Below are positions 1 to 9,646 of a stretch of DNA of 47,087 nt, in pieces. Below the pieces are notes generated by a model that did no database searches, was not told where the DNA came from, and was given only the letters and a program-made list of their open reading frames with translations. Both the position numbers and the translations under genes were made by a program. The DNA comes from Mesorhizobium sp. (GTDB lineage: Bacteria > Pseudomonadota > Alphaproteobacteria > Rhizobiales > Rhizobiaceae), in assembly GCA_004020315.1 (NCBI GenBank), contig SAQG01000043.1, positions 1 through 47,087 of the forward strand, in the 5' to 3' direction. How positions within the stretch are numbered: position 1 is the stretch's first letter; each line of letters opens with the position of its first letter.

Positions 1-696
1 CTGCTGGCCCGCTCCAGCCGGCTGCTCGCCGGCGAAAATCTGGCGCCGCGCGCGACTGAAAGCCTGGATGTTGACGCGGCAGGGCAGGGGGCAATCACGC
101 GGGAGGGCTTGCCGGACAGCCTCGGGCCGCTGATCCGCGACCTCGACTGGGACGAGGACCGGCGGCTGGCCGACTGGCTCGCCGTCGTCGACCAGGTGAA
201 AAACATGCCGGCCGTACTGGCCGCGGCGATCGCCTGGGAGGCCTGGCAGGATTTCGAGCCGCTGCAGCACCAGCACTGGCTCGGCACGCTGCTGGTCGCC
301 GGCCTGCTCAGGCAGCGCGGCAAGGTCGGCTCGCATCTTTTTTGCCTCAATGCCGGTCTGCGCATTGTTCCGCGGGAGCGGCGCAAAAGCGCGGTCCGGA
401 GCACCCGGCTGCTGGCCGTCCTCGACGCCTTCGCCGAAGCGGCAGCGGCCGGGCTGAAGGAACTCGACCGGCTGGCGCTGGCCAAAGGCCAGATGGAGCG
501 CCGGCTGAGGAACCGGCGCAAAAACTCGAGCCTGCCGGCGCTGATCGAGCTGGTGCTGGCGCGGCCGGTGGTGTCGGCCGGACTGATCGCGGCCGAGTTG
601 AAAATCAGCCAGCGCGCGGCGCTCGACCTGGTTGCCGAGCTCGCAATCCGGGAGGTGACGGGACGAGGACGCTACCGGGCGTGGGGATTTGGGTGA
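1..696 (+). CDS. DUF1612 / HTH protein (RHE_PE00001 family), 5'-truncated by window edge
   Basis: The reading frame is open from base 1, so the start lies outside the window and only the C-terminal part (about 231 codons) is seen. The TTG at 109 is not needed as a start. Typical family phrases are visible: DLDWDED, AIAWEAW, LQHQHWLG, CLNAGLR and the closing GRGRYRAWG. The last 60 or so residues (LVLARPVVSAGLIAAELKIS...) form the helix-turn-helix unit. Family members are common on rhizobial plasmids and islands; their function is not established and DNA binding is inferred from the HTH. The gene is convergent with the ATPase gene ending at 792, with about 95 bp between. Confident on family, not on role. 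Confidence 0.85.
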   Translation: MLARSSRLLAGENLAPRATESLDVDAAGQGAITREGLPDSLGPLIRDLDWDEDRRLADWLAVVDQVKNMPAVLAAAIAWEAWQDFEPLQHQHWLGTLLVAGLLRQRGKVGSHLFCLNAGLRIVPRERRKSAVRSTRLLAVLDAFAEAAAAGLKELDRLALAKGQMERRLRNRRKNSSLPALIELVLARPVVSAGLIAAELKISQRAALDLVAELAIREVTGRGRYRAWGFG

Positions 697-791
697 CGAA
701 AGCCGTCGGATAATGCGGCTGATCGACGACGAGTTTTACGACGGAACGGGCAGCAGATACGCCATAGCACTACGACAAGTCGCAGCGGCGC

Positions 792-2279
792 TCACTTCCG
801 GCATGCCTTCACAAGCTCCTCGACGGCCCCGATCGCGGCAGCCACGTCGGCCTTTACGATGGGCTGCGTGGGATTGTGCGAAAGCGGATTGAGGATGAGC
901 TTCTTGTATTTCTTCAATCCCTTGAAGGCTGCCTCACGGCCGGCATTGCCATTCGCATGCGCTTCGCCCTTCCGGAGCAGATCCTCCAGCTTGATCTTCT
1001 GCGGATCATCTGTGTAGCCGAACGGGATGTTGTGGTTGCGGCAATAGCGGCGTAGCGTCAACTCGCACGCCGTGCGGGCATAGTTCGCTGCGGCAGCGGG
1101 ATGGTTGTTGTCGAGGAACCGGCCTGCCTGTTTCAGCGTCTCGGCGACCAGATCGTCCTGGCTCTCCCAAATTACTGGGCGCAGTAGGCCATCGGCATCG
1201 AGTTTCTCGTATATCTCAATTGCTTTCCAGGGCTCGCCCGACAATTGCTCACGTGCGAGTTCGAACCAGAAGCGGTCATGGGTAAGCAGGATGATCTGCC
1301 AGCCCCTGAACAATTCCGCGATCACGTCAAGCACCGGCCTGCGGTGCGAATAGTCGAGGCTGATCAGCATATCGTCGATCACGAGCAGCTTCAGCGCCTT
1401 GTCGTTTCCCGGGACGCAGGCGAGGCGACCGGCAAGATAGGTCGCGATCGCCAGCGCGGAGAGACGCGCCTCGTTCAGGAAATTGGGCGGTGCCAGTAGC
1501 GCATGGTCCCGAAATTTGACGCTGGCGGTCAGCGTCTGGTTGCCGAGTTCGCGCGCTTCTTCGTCATAGGTCACGCCGAAGAAGGTGAAGCCTACCAGTT
1601 CGAGCGCATCCGGCTGAAAAACGTCAAGCAGCTTGCGGAGGATGGATTTGGCATGGGCTTCCAGCGCCGCGAGCGCCTGATTCATCCCTTCATTGAACTG
1701 GTCGCAGGCGTCTTTGACTTTTTTGGCGAAATCCGGCGGACGACGTGTTCCCTTGCTGTACGGCACGCGGCGCTCAAGGGCCGTGTTCACTTCCGCCCAA
1801 AGTTCGCCGACGGTTCGCCTGAGTCCCCCTGTCACCGCCGCCTCGTAGTCGGCGAGGAGCTTTTCCACAGCGACGGTGAACAGGTTCGGAGCGTCGTTCG
1901 CCGTCCGGCCCGTGTTCATTTCGATCAGTCGTGTATGGCTCAGAAAAGCCGACCTTCGCGCCGTATCAAGCACATTGGCGGTCGGATGCCTCAATGCCGA
2001 CCAATGCAGTTCAGTCTTGTCGGTCAGCGTTGCCTTGACGCTCGGCTCGGCCGGATTGCTGAAGACATTGCGCATCGGCGAGATATCCAACGCCTCCACC
2101 GAGAACAGACCACGTAGTGCACGGTAGATGGAGGACTTGCCAGATCCGTTCTCGCCCCAGGCCAAAAGGTTCTTGCCATCAAGAGGGATGGCGGCCGGCG
2201 CCAGCGCGGGGAAGGCGCGGAAATCGGAAATAGCGATGGACGCGATCCTCGCGGCGTCTGCTCCCCCCGGCTGCGCCAT
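792..2279 (-). CDS. RecF/SMC-like AAA ATPase, third gene of Hma-type defence operon
   Basis: A 495-residue protein with an N-terminal ABC/SMC-type nucleotide-binding half. The Walker A is GENGSGKSS near residue 45 and Walker B is LLVIDD near residue 300, followed by a LLTHD switch histidine region. The middle is helical (FAKKVKDACDQFN) and may be a short coiled coil. ATG at 2279 lies one base after the methylase stop, so the two are surely co-transcribed and probably translationally coupled. Such ATPases in restriction-like operons are thought to sense DNA ends or gate effector activity; that role is inference here. It is the last gene of the operon transcribed leftwards from 9557. Confidence 0.88.
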   Translation of the reverse strand: MAQPGGADAARIASIAISDFRAFPALAPAAIPLDGKNLLAWGENGSGKSSIYRALRGLFSVEALDISPMRNVFSNPAEPSVKATLTDKTELHWSALRHPTANVLDTARRSAFLSHTRLIEMNTGRTANDAPNLFTVAVEKLLADYEAAVTGGLRRTVGELWAEVNTALERRVPYSKGTRRPPDFAKKVKDACDQFNEGMNQALAALEAHAKSILRKLLDVFQPDALELVGFTFFGVTYDEEARELGNQTLTASVKFRDHALLAPPNFLNEARLSALAIATYLAGRLACVPGNDKALKLLVIDDMLISLDYSHRRPVLDVIAELFRGWQIILLTHDRFWFELAREQLSGEPWKAIEIYEKLDADGLLRPVIWESQDDLVAETLKQAGRFLDNNHPAAAANYARTACELTLRRYCRNHNIPFGYTDDPQKIKLEDLLRKGEAHANGNAGREAAFKGLKKYKKLILNPLSHNPTQPIVKADVAAAIGAVEELVKACRK

Positions 2280-2280
2280 T

Positions 2281-5200
2281 TCACGTCCGCCCTTCGATGA
2301 TCCTGACCGCGTCGATGGATTGCAGGTCGAAGAGGGTGGCGTAGAGAGAGTGAGCGGGATCGGCGAGGCAGCGCGACCAGTCGTCGGCGGCGCGGGCGAG
2401 GGCGAGGCCTTCGAGGGCGGCGAGGTTCATCAGCCCAGCCTCGCGCGCCGCTGCGAAGGGGCGCAGGTTCCGCGCGTACAGTTCCTCTACGAAAAACAAC
2501 TCGTAGACGAACGCGTTGATCAACGCTTCGAGACGCGGGCGGTCGGCCCCGGCAACCAAAGCGCTCACAGCGGCCACCAGGAGTTCCTTTTCCTCCTCTC
2601 TGCAGAGAGGAATCGGAAGACTGAGGAGCGCGGTGGGCTGCACCTCATAGAATCCGCCTTCTTTATCAGCGAAGACCCGCTTCGCTACGTAGTGTAGAGT
2701 ACTGGAGTTTAGAACTCCTGTGACGAAATCTGTCTCTGTCGCCTCAAAACAGTATGCGGTGTTGGCAAGGTATGACTTACCGACATCAATTGAAAAATTA
2801 GGCTTGTCCGTAACTTTGTTGGAGACGATCTTCCTTTTCTCGAATATCGGCCAATACGCGACGTTGTCTTGAATCTCAAACCACTCGTAGCTTCCGGGCT
2901 TGCGGCCGGACCAAGCCCCGACCCAATCTTTTGGTTTCGGCATCAGCCGGTCCCGGAATTGAGAGAGATGTCGTTCGATAGCGGGGTAGTCCCTGAGTCG
3001 AGTACCCCGTCGAGTAAAGATTATCCACCTATTCGCCGTTGGAGTAGTCCAGCGCGACAGGTCCTTCCCTTTCAACAAAGGCTTTATGAGATCGCTTGAA
3101 GAGTCGTCCTCTTTGACTAGGGCTAGTCGTTCTGCCTCATTGAGCTCGAAGGCGTCGTTGTATCCGGTCGTAATTCCACGATATACGGTATTGACTGTGA
3201 AGTCCTGGACGGCAAACGGAGTTGTTCGAAGGCGTGCCAGAATTTTGCCGGACGAGCGCGGGATGAACTGCCAGTCAGAACTGTCAGCCAACTCAGTCTG
3301 AGGCATTTCAAAGGCTTCAGCCGCGAACCGTTCGGGGAAGTTCTTGACTGATTCCTTGGGGTCTTCGTCCTCGACCGGAGTCCAGTTGAGCGCCCGGACG
3401 CTTTCATTCGGGCTGGGCTTGCCCGGTGCGGCCTTCCGTGTGCCGATGAGGATGGTCGGATAGGCGATCGCCTCGAACACGGGCGCATCACCGAATTCGA
3501 CGATCTTCAGGATACGCGCGTTGGTGGCAAGCCACTCACGAAGGCCCTTACCGTAAGGCAGTCGATACCACTTGTTCGAAGTGATAAAGGCGAGCGCGCC
3601 CTGCGGCTTCAGCAGCCGCAATGCGCGTTCGTAGAAATAGACATAGATGTCGGCGGTGCCTGCGAAGGTCTTGTAATCGGCCTTGAGCTGGGCCTTGGCG
3701 ATAACGGGCTGATCGTTAACGCGAAAGCTCTCGATCTTCTCCTGCCGGATATAGGGCGGATTGGCGAAGGCGATGTCGAACCAGCCTTCGTCGGCCGAGG
3801 CGTCGAGCCCGAACATCCATTCACCATCGAAGAAGGGCGCGAAGGCGTTGGGATCGAACGGGTCCCAAGACGCGAGCCTCCTGGCGTCGTCGCCGACGAA
3901 GGCGTGGTCTCGTGTCACCTCGTCGGCGATTTCCGCACGCAACAGCTTGATTCTGCGCTGCTCCCGCCGTTTGGCCGCGCCGTTGGCGGCGGCGAAGAAG
4001 GCGCGGTTGGCCTCGCGCAGCGCCCGCTGCTTCTTGAGCAAGTCTTGGCTCACCAGCCCCACCTGGCCGCGACGGTGCAGCGGGGTCAGCGTGTTGGCGG
4101 CGACGAACTTGGCTTCCAGGTTGGGCAACGGCGTGATGCCGCGATTGGGGCGATCAGGATTCTCCTTCTGCTCGACCGCCAAGCTGATGAAGCAGCGCAG
4201 CTTGGCGATCTGCACGGCGATCGGCTGAATATCCACGCCATGCAGGCAGCGGTCGATCAGGAACAGCTTGCGAGTGTAATCGGGATAGTGGCCACTCTCG
4301 AATTTGGCGTCGAATTCGGCGAGAGCAGCTTCGGCCTTCTCGATCTCGGCGGCGCGTTCATTGGCAGCGGGAATGGCCTCGGCCTCGGCCAGACGGCGCT
4401 CGTAGTAGAGCCGGTTGCGCGCCTTCCATTTCTCCCCGCCGGGATCCAGCACGTCGAGCATGTGGACCAGCTTCTGCAGCAGGCCGAGCGGGAAGGCGCC
4501 CGACCCCACGGCAGGATCGATGGCCTTGCAGCTCTCGATGGCGGCGATCAGGGCGTCCACTTGGTCGCGGCTGAAGTCATGCGAACGACTGGCGAAGCCG
4601 AGCAGGGCGCGGAGGCGAGCTTCGTCTTTCCCGGAAGGTCCGGAGGATGGTGTGCGCAGAGGGCTCTTGAGGTCAAGCTCCCCCGGCAAGGTGCCGAAAT
4701 CCAGCCCCGGCGCGCGTGGCCGCGCGGCCGCTAAGTCCAGTTCGCTGGGCAGCTTCGGCAACAGCCAGGCGACCAGCGCCTCGTCCACCATGAAATCAAC
4801 CACCTCGCGCGGGGTGTAAAAGCTGCCCGACTTGTTGCGGGCGGTGGTCTTGGTGTCCTCATTGTAGGAGGCGAGCAGGTTCTCGAACACCTTGCCCAGG
4901 AGTTCGGGATCGAGAGCGGCTTCCTCTTCGAGCGGGGTGTTCTCCTCGACTGTGAACTTGTAGCGCTCGAACAGATCGATCAGACCGGGCACGTTGCGCG
5001 ACGCCTTGGCCTTCTCGAACCAGCCGGACAGATCGACGCCCTTCGCGCCGCCGAAGAACAAGGCGTTGGGCATACGCGGCTGCTTGTCCGGTTGATCGGA
5101 AAAGCCGTCAACGCGCAGGATCAGGCCATCGCGCTCGCGCTCGGCATGACCCGCACGCGGATCGTCGCTCGCGATCTCGCTATCCAGGCATTCGAACAAG

Positions 5201-6309
5201 CCGCCGTTGAGAAAGGGCACGCTGGCGAAGGCCTCCAGCGCCTTGTCCGGCTCGGCAAACAGAGCCGCGTGGCGATAGACGTGGTGGCCGAGGTAATCCT
5301 TCGACTGCCCGCCCTTGTCTTGCCGCCAGCGCCGTTCGAGCATCTCGGTGTTGAGGGTGGCGAAGAACAGGTTCTGGAGGATGGCGAGATAATAGCCGTG
5401 GCCAGCGGGCGTCGCGGCGGGCGGCTCCGTCAACAGCTTCGCCAGTGCGGTCGCGTCGAACAGGGCTTCGGGGACGAGCCCCTTCTCCTTGATAAACCAT
5501 ACGAACATGAGACGCGTCAGCAGTCGGATCAGCGCGATTTCCTTGGCGCCGTCGCCGGAGCCCTGGCCCCTTGGGAAGGTGAGCGGCGCGCTGGAGCTTG
5601 CCCAGGCGAACCAGTCGGCAAGCTCCTCATAGAAGCGCTTGTTGAGTTCGGCGGCCGACAGCGTTTCCAGCCACAGATCATAAAGCGCACGGAAATCGGA
5701 CGGAGCCTTGCGTCGGGCTAGCGCGGCAAGCGAGAGGTCGGCCAGGATCTCGACATGGGCGCGATGGGGTCGGGCGAGGTCGATGTCCTTGATCAGGCTG
5801 ATCCGTCCGCCGACCACGTCGCGGGAGGCGTCGCGCCGGTTGGCGCGACGGTCGATCACGGTCAGAGTCGCTTGCTTGCCATGGCGGAACAGCACGATCG
5901 CGGGCATCGCGAACCCGCGATTGACGGCGCGCACGATCGCCACGAGCTGGCGGCGCGACCAGCCGCCGTCGTCCAGATCAACGGCAAGGAAGACGAAGGA
6001 GTCGATCGCCCCGCGCTGGAAGCTCCCGCCAGTTGCCGGATCGCCCCCGCGCGACAGGGCGGGCAGTTCGTCTCCGGTGAGCTGAAACAGGAAATGCATG
6101 GCTCGCCAGCGGCTCAGCGTCTCGAAACGAGCGGTCTCCATGTCCAGCGCGGCAAGGAACTGGGCCGGGACAGCCGGGGCGTCCAGCGTCTTGGGGCTGC
6201 GATAGCCCATAGCGTCGAGCAGCGCCCGACCCGCGTCCGCGAGGTCCGCGCCAGCAAGCCCGGAAACTGCGTTGCGGATCGCAGCAAGACGTTCAGGAGC
6301 GTGGCTCAT
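2281..6309 (-). CDS. Eco57I-like N6-adenine DNA methyltransferase (large, BREX/type IIG-like)
   Basis: A 1342-residue protein. The N-terminal 400 residues carry no motif I can name. The middle holds an adenine methyltransferase fold: GSFYTPREVVDFM (class opening), AIDPAVGSGAFPLGLL (SAM-binding motif I) and FANPPYIRQEK (catalytic NPPY, near residue 850). After it come ITSNKWYR and a target-recognition-like C-terminus (GITTGYNDAFEL, LLKGKDLSRW). The reaction is expected to be N6-adenine methylation of host DNA. No PD-(D/E)XK motif was evident, so it may be a pure methylase that marks self DNA. Its ATG at 6309 overlaps the helicase stop (ATGA), and the next gene starts 1 bp after its stop. PglX of BREX and DrmMI of DISARM share this fold, but their partner genes are absent. 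Confidence 0.92.
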   Translation of the reverse strand: MSHAPERLAAIRNAVSGLAGADLADAGRALLDAMGYRSPKTLDAPAVPAQFLAALDMETARFETLSRWRAMHFLFQLTGDELPALSRGGDPATGGSFQRGAIDSFVFLAVDLDDGGWSRRQLVAIVRAVNRGFAMPAIVLFRHGKQATLTVIDRRANRRDASRDVVGGRISLIKDIDLARPHRAHVEILADLSLAALARRKAPSDFRALYDLWLETLSAAELNKRFYEELADWFAWASSSAPLTFPRGQGSGDGAKEIALIRLLTRLMFVWFIKEKGLVPEALFDATALAKLLTEPPAATPAGHGYYLAILQNLFFATLNTEMLERRWRQDKGGQSKDYLGHHVYRHAALFAEPDKALEAFASVPFLNGGLFECLDSEIASDDPRAGHAERERDGLILRVDGFSDQPDKQPRMPNALFFGGAKGVDLSGWFEKAKASRNVPGLIDLFERYKFTVEENTPLEEEAALDPELLGKVFENLLASYNEDTKTTARNKSGSFYTPREVVDFMVDEALVAWLLPKLPSELDLAAARPRAPGLDFGTLPGELDLKSPLRTPSSGPSGKDEARLRALLGFASRSHDFSRDQVDALIAAIESCKAIDPAVGSGAFPLGLLQKLVHMLDVLDPGGEKWKARNRLYYERRLAEAEAIPAANERAAEIEKAEAALAEFDAKFESGHYPDYTRKLFLIDRCLHGVDIQPIAVQIAKLRCFISLAVEQKENPDRPNRGITPLPNLEAKFVAANTLTPLHRRGQVGLVSQDLLKKQRALREANRAFFAAANGAAKRREQRRIKLLRAEIADEVTRDHAFVGDDARRLASWDPFDPNAFAPFFDGEWMFGLDASADEGWFDIAFANPPYIRQEKIESFRVNDQPVIAKAQLKADYKTFAGTADIYVYFYERALRLLKPQGALAFITSNKWYRLPYGKGLREWLATNARILKIVEFGDAPVFEAIAYPTILIGTRKAAPGKPSPNESVRALNWTPVEDEDPKESVKNFPERFAAEAFEMPQTELADSSDWQFIPRSSGKILARLRTTPFAVQDFTVNTVYRGITTGYNDAFELNEAERLALVKEDDSSSDLIKPLLKGKDLSRWTTPTANRWIIFTRRGTRLRDYPAIERHLSQFRDRLMPKPKDWVGAWSGRKPGSYEWFEIQDNVAYWPIFEKRKIVSNKVTDKPNFSIDVGKSYLANTAYCFEATETDFVTGVLNSSTLHYVAKRVFADKEGGFYEVQPTALLSLPIPLCREEEKELLVAAVSALVAGADRPRLEALINAFVYELFFVEELYARNLRPFAAAREAGLMNLAALEGLALARAADDWSRCLADPAHSLYATLFDLQSIDAVRIIEGRT

Positions 6310-9300
6310 GCCGCCCCCGCCGCCGGCCGAACGATGAGCCAGGTGATGAGGTCATAGTCCAGGCTGGCGCGGGCCTGCGTACCCCCGTCGGGCACGCGTG
6401 CGCCGCGCGAGCCCGCGAGCGCCGCCAAGGTGCGCGTCACCGAGGTTTCGCCGATCGAGGCGACGGCGGCGCGGATCAGCCCATCATACCGCTCCATCTT
6501 CTCACCATGATCGGTCTCGTCGTCGAAGGCGTTACACAGCGCTTCGAAGTGCTCGCTCCGTCCCAGACAGAGCGCGCGATACGCCTCCAGAATCGGCTTG
6601 GGCTGGCCGAAACCTAGGCGGACCGAGCCGTCATCCTTCACATGAACAAGATAGTGGGGATCAAGCGGGTTGATCTTCGCCTGCGCCGGGTTCGGATCAG
6701 GTGGGCGACGACGGAGGCAGAAGATCACGCCGGGGGCGATGGTGCCGTCCTCGACCTCATTGGGTACGATCGCGTGTAGCCCCAGCGGTGCGTCGCGCAA
6801 CGCCTGCTCATTGGCGCGCGCGAAGCCAAGCAGGTCGGCGCGGAAGTCGTCGAGCGCGAAATCGGCCAGCGTCACGCCGCCGCCGGCGTCCTCTAGATCA
6901 AACACTTCATCTTTCAGCCGGAGCAACTGGTCATCGCGCCAGCGCGCGTCGCCATCGGCCTCCGCGCGCACATTGAGCAGATTGTCGTCCCCCGTGGCCG
7001 AAAGATCGACAAGCGCCATGCGAGCCTCCACGCGATCCTTAAGGCGCAGGTATTTGTTGAGGTCCTCGGTCGGCCAGAAATTGACCATGCGGATCGAGGC
7101 GTTGCGGCTGCCGATCCGGTCGATCCGTCCGAAGCGCTGAATGAGGCGCACGGGGTTCCAGTGAATATCCACATTCACCAACAGGTCGGCGTCCTGGAGA
7201 TTCTGACCTTCGGAAATGCAGTCCGTGGCGATCAGTAGATCGATTTCGCCGCCAGTCTCTGCGCCTCGCATCGATGCACGGCGCTTGGCGCGCGGCGCGA
7301 AGTTGACCAGCACGTCCTGAAAGCGCGCCCGACCGAGAGTCGCCTTGCAGCCGTCTCCCGTCACCAGTGCAGCTTCCAGCCCGCATTCACGCGCCAGCGG
7401 AAGCAGTTCCTCGTAGAGATAGCGGGCGGTGTCGGTGAAGGCCGTGAACAGGATGATCTTGCGGTTGGCTTCGCCATCGCGGTTGGTGCTTGGCTTGGCG
7501 GCCTTGGCACGGATGATGTCCTTGAGCCGGTCGAGCTTGGCGTCGCGATCGGGTGTGACCTTGCGTGCTTCATCGCTGAGCGCGGCGATTCGGTCGCGAT
7601 CTCGCAGCAGCGCTGCTTTCCAATCTGCCCGGCGAATGTGGGCGAGTTTGTATTTCAGCGCGCCGCCGACCTCGAAGGCTTCTTCCAGCTCATCGTCCAA
7701 CTCGACCTCGTCCGGCGCCGGCGCGTCGATGGCCACCGTCGCATCAAAGTTGTCGAGATCGCCGAGCCGCTGGTCGATGCGGGCCATCATGCGGTCCATC
7801 GTTTGACGGAACGAGCATACGGAGCTTTCCAGCCGCTTGAGGAAGCCGACCTTCATCATCGCGATGAGGTATTTCTCGCGATTGGCCTGGTCGAAATTGC
7901 CGCCCCTGTCATAGAGGGCGCGATACTGTGGAAGTACAAAGGTCAGCGGGCCATAGAGCGCCAGTTCCAGCTTGCTTATTGCTGCATCCACCTCCTCGAA
8001 CGCCGGAAAACCGCCTTGGTTATCGATGTTGGCGAAGACGGATTCGGGTGCGGCCCGTTTCGGAAATCCGCCGATCTGCTCAATCGAGGCGGCGTAGTGG
8101 CGCTCAACGTGCTTGCGCGAGCGCGCGATGGTGACACCGTCGAGCAAGCCGAACAATGCGGGCGGTAGCTTGTTGAGGAGTTGGCTAACGTCACGACTGC
8201 CGCTCTTCGTCCAGTCGGTAAAGCACCGCCGCGATCCGCCGATCAGCGTAGCAAGATTTGGCACGCCGAGGTCCGCAAAACCATCGCTCCTGTCGGCAGA
8301 GATCAGGTCCAGTTGGGCCTTGAGATCGCCCAGATCATTGTTCACCGGCGTGGCCGAGAGCAGCAGGACCTTGGTTCGGAGGCCGGCCATGATGACATCG
8401 TCCATCAACCGCTCGTAACGGCTGCGGCGTCCGCCTGGGCTCTTGTTGCGGGATGCGCTTCGAAAGTTGTGGGACTCGTCGATGACGACGAGATCGTAAT
8501 TGCCCCATTCGATCCTTGCGAGATCAATGTCGCCAACCCGGCCTTTCCCGCGCGAAAGATCGGTGTGGGACAGGACAGTGTAACCGAACCTGTCCTCGCG
8601 CAGCGGGTTCATTTCGCTATTGTTGGCCGCGAGATAATCGGTCCAGTTCTCCCGTAGCTTCTTCGGGCAGAGCACCAGCACGTTCTTGTTGCGCTTCTCG
8701 AACCACTTGATGACGGCCAGGGCAGTGAAGGTTTTGCCCAAGCCGACGCTGTCGGCAAGGATGCAGCCGCCGTGCTTTTCGATCTTGGCGAGCACGGCGC
8801 GCAGGCCGTCGCGCTGGAAATCGAACAACGCGCGCCAGATTGCAGTCTGCTCGAATGCCGTCTGCTGGATCAGCGCTTCTTCGGCCGCTTGGTTGGTCAA
8901 GAAGTCGCCGAACAGGTGGAGCAGCGTCTTGAAATAAACGAACTCGGGAGCGGCATGAGCATAGCTGGCTTCGAGCGCGCGCAGCACTTCCTCGCGCACG
9001 TCTTCGGTCAGGCCGGTGTCGCTCCATAACTCGTCGAACCAGGTCAGCAGGTCCTCTCGGTCGCGGTCGCTATCGACGATCAGATTAAGTTCGATGTTCG
9101 CCGATTCGCCCAATCCGAGCCCATTCATCGTGAAATTCGAACTACCGAGCACAGCGTGCGGGCGGCGTCCGTCGTCAATGTGGATCAGCTTTCCGTGCAA
9201 TAAACCGGAACGCTTGACCGACCGTATCTCGACCCGGTCTCTAACCCATTGGGCGCAGCGCAACGCCGCAGCACGCTGCCGAATTTGCTCGGTGAGACGT

Positions 9301-9557
9301 AGCCCAGACTCGTCGAACGAGAAGGCGGGCGGGACGAGGCCTGCATTGTCCGCATCCTTCAAGAATCTGGGCTCGCCGAAAAGGAAACGCATCTGCGCAA
9401 CGCTGTCCAACGTCGTGCGGAGGCGATCATAAGCGAAGGTCGTGAAATAGGCCGAGACAACAGATAGGCGGCTCTCGCGAACCGCGTGCTCACTGATGAA
9501 CTCGTGAACCACTCCCCTTCCGCGATTATCTCTGATACCCGATCTACCTGTCTTCAC
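6306..9557 (-). CDS. PLD-nuclease / SNF2-type helicase fusion, first gene of Hma-type operon
   Basis: The GTG at 9557 is preferred because GGAGG (9563-9568) sits correctly ahead of it; an in-frame GTG at 9581 lacks this. The product is about 1083 residues. The first 200 residues resemble a phospholipase D-type nuclease domain with one HxK motif (LLHGKLIHID) and GSSNFT. A superfamily 2 helicase follows: Walker A DSVGLGKTFT (about residue 270), DESH box (VVIDESHNF, about 360), motif III LLLSATP, and C-lobe motifs LLIATDCISEGQNLQ and QRFGRIDRIGS (about 810-820). The role is expected to be ATP-driven DNA translocation with possible nucleolytic activity on unmethylated DNA. Its stop overlaps the methylase start by ATGA. 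PLD-plus-helicase fusions of this kind occur in several restriction-like defence operons. Confidence 0.92.
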   Translation of the reverse strand: MKTGRSGIRDNRGRGVVHEFISEHAVRESRLSVVSAYFTTFAYDRLRTTLDSVAQMRFLFGEPRFLKDADNAGLVPPAFSFDESGLRLTEQIRQRAAALRCAQWVRDRVEIRSVKRSGLLHGKLIHIDDGRRPHAVLGSSNFTMNGLGLGESANIELNLIVDSDRDREDLLTWFDELWSDTGLTEDVREEVLRALEASYAHAAPEFVYFKTLLHLFGDFLTNQAAEEALIQQTAFEQTAIWRALFDFQRDGLRAVLAKIEKHGGCILADSVGLGKTFTALAVIKWFEKRNKNVLVLCPKKLRENWTDYLAANNSEMNPLREDRFGYTVLSHTDLSRGKGRVGDIDLARIEWGNYDLVVIDESHNFRSASRNKSPGGRRSRYERLMDDVIMAGLRTKVLLLSATPVNNDLGDLKAQLDLISADRSDGFADLGVPNLATLIGGSRRCFTDWTKSGSRDVSQLLNKLPPALFGLLDGVTIARSRKHVERHYAASIEQIGGFPKRAAPESVFANIDNQGGFPAFEEVDAAISKLELALYGPLTFVLPQYRALYDRGGNFDQANREKYLIAMMKVGFLKRLESSVCSFRQTMDRMMARIDQRLGDLDNFDATVAIDAPAPDEVELDDELEEAFEVGGALKYKLAHIRRADWKAALLRDRDRIAALSDEARKVTPDRDAKLDRLKDIIRAKAAKPSTNRDGEANRKIILFTAFTDTARYLYEELLPLARECGLEAALVTGDGCKATLGRARFQDVLVNFAPRAKRRASMRGAETGGEIDLLIATDCISEGQNLQDADLLVNVDIHWNPVRLIQRFGRIDRIGSRNASIRMVNFWPTEDLNKYLRLKDRVEARMALVDLSATGDDNLLNVRAEADGDARWRDDQLLRLKDEVFDLEDAGGGVTLADFALDDFRADLLGFARANEQALRDAPLGLHAIVPNEVEDGTIAPGVIFCLRRRPPDPNPAQAKINPLDPHYLVHVKDDGSVRLGFGQPKPILEAYRALCLGRSEHFEALCNAFDDETDHGEKMERYDGLIRAAVASIGETSVTRTLAALAGSRGARVPDGGTQARASLDYDLITWLIVRPAAGAA

Positions 9558-9562
9558 GCTGC

Positions 9563-9568
9563 CCTCCT
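9563..9568 (-). promoter_or_regulatory. Shine-Dalgarno deciding the helicase start
   Basis: On the minus strand GAGGAGGGCAGC precedes GTG at 9557. This is a near-perfect ribosome binding site and places the start eight codons inside the longest open frame. Confidence 0.7.
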
Positions 9569-9646
9569 CATTCAACGACACTTAATGCGATAGGCGGCGA
9601 TAGTCTCAAAGACCACGATGGGCAGGAGTGAAGGCAAGAACTCATC

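Noticed and set aside
2281..6309. BREX PglX or DISARM methylase
   Set aside because: The fold is shared, but none of the other BREX or DISARM components is adjacent.
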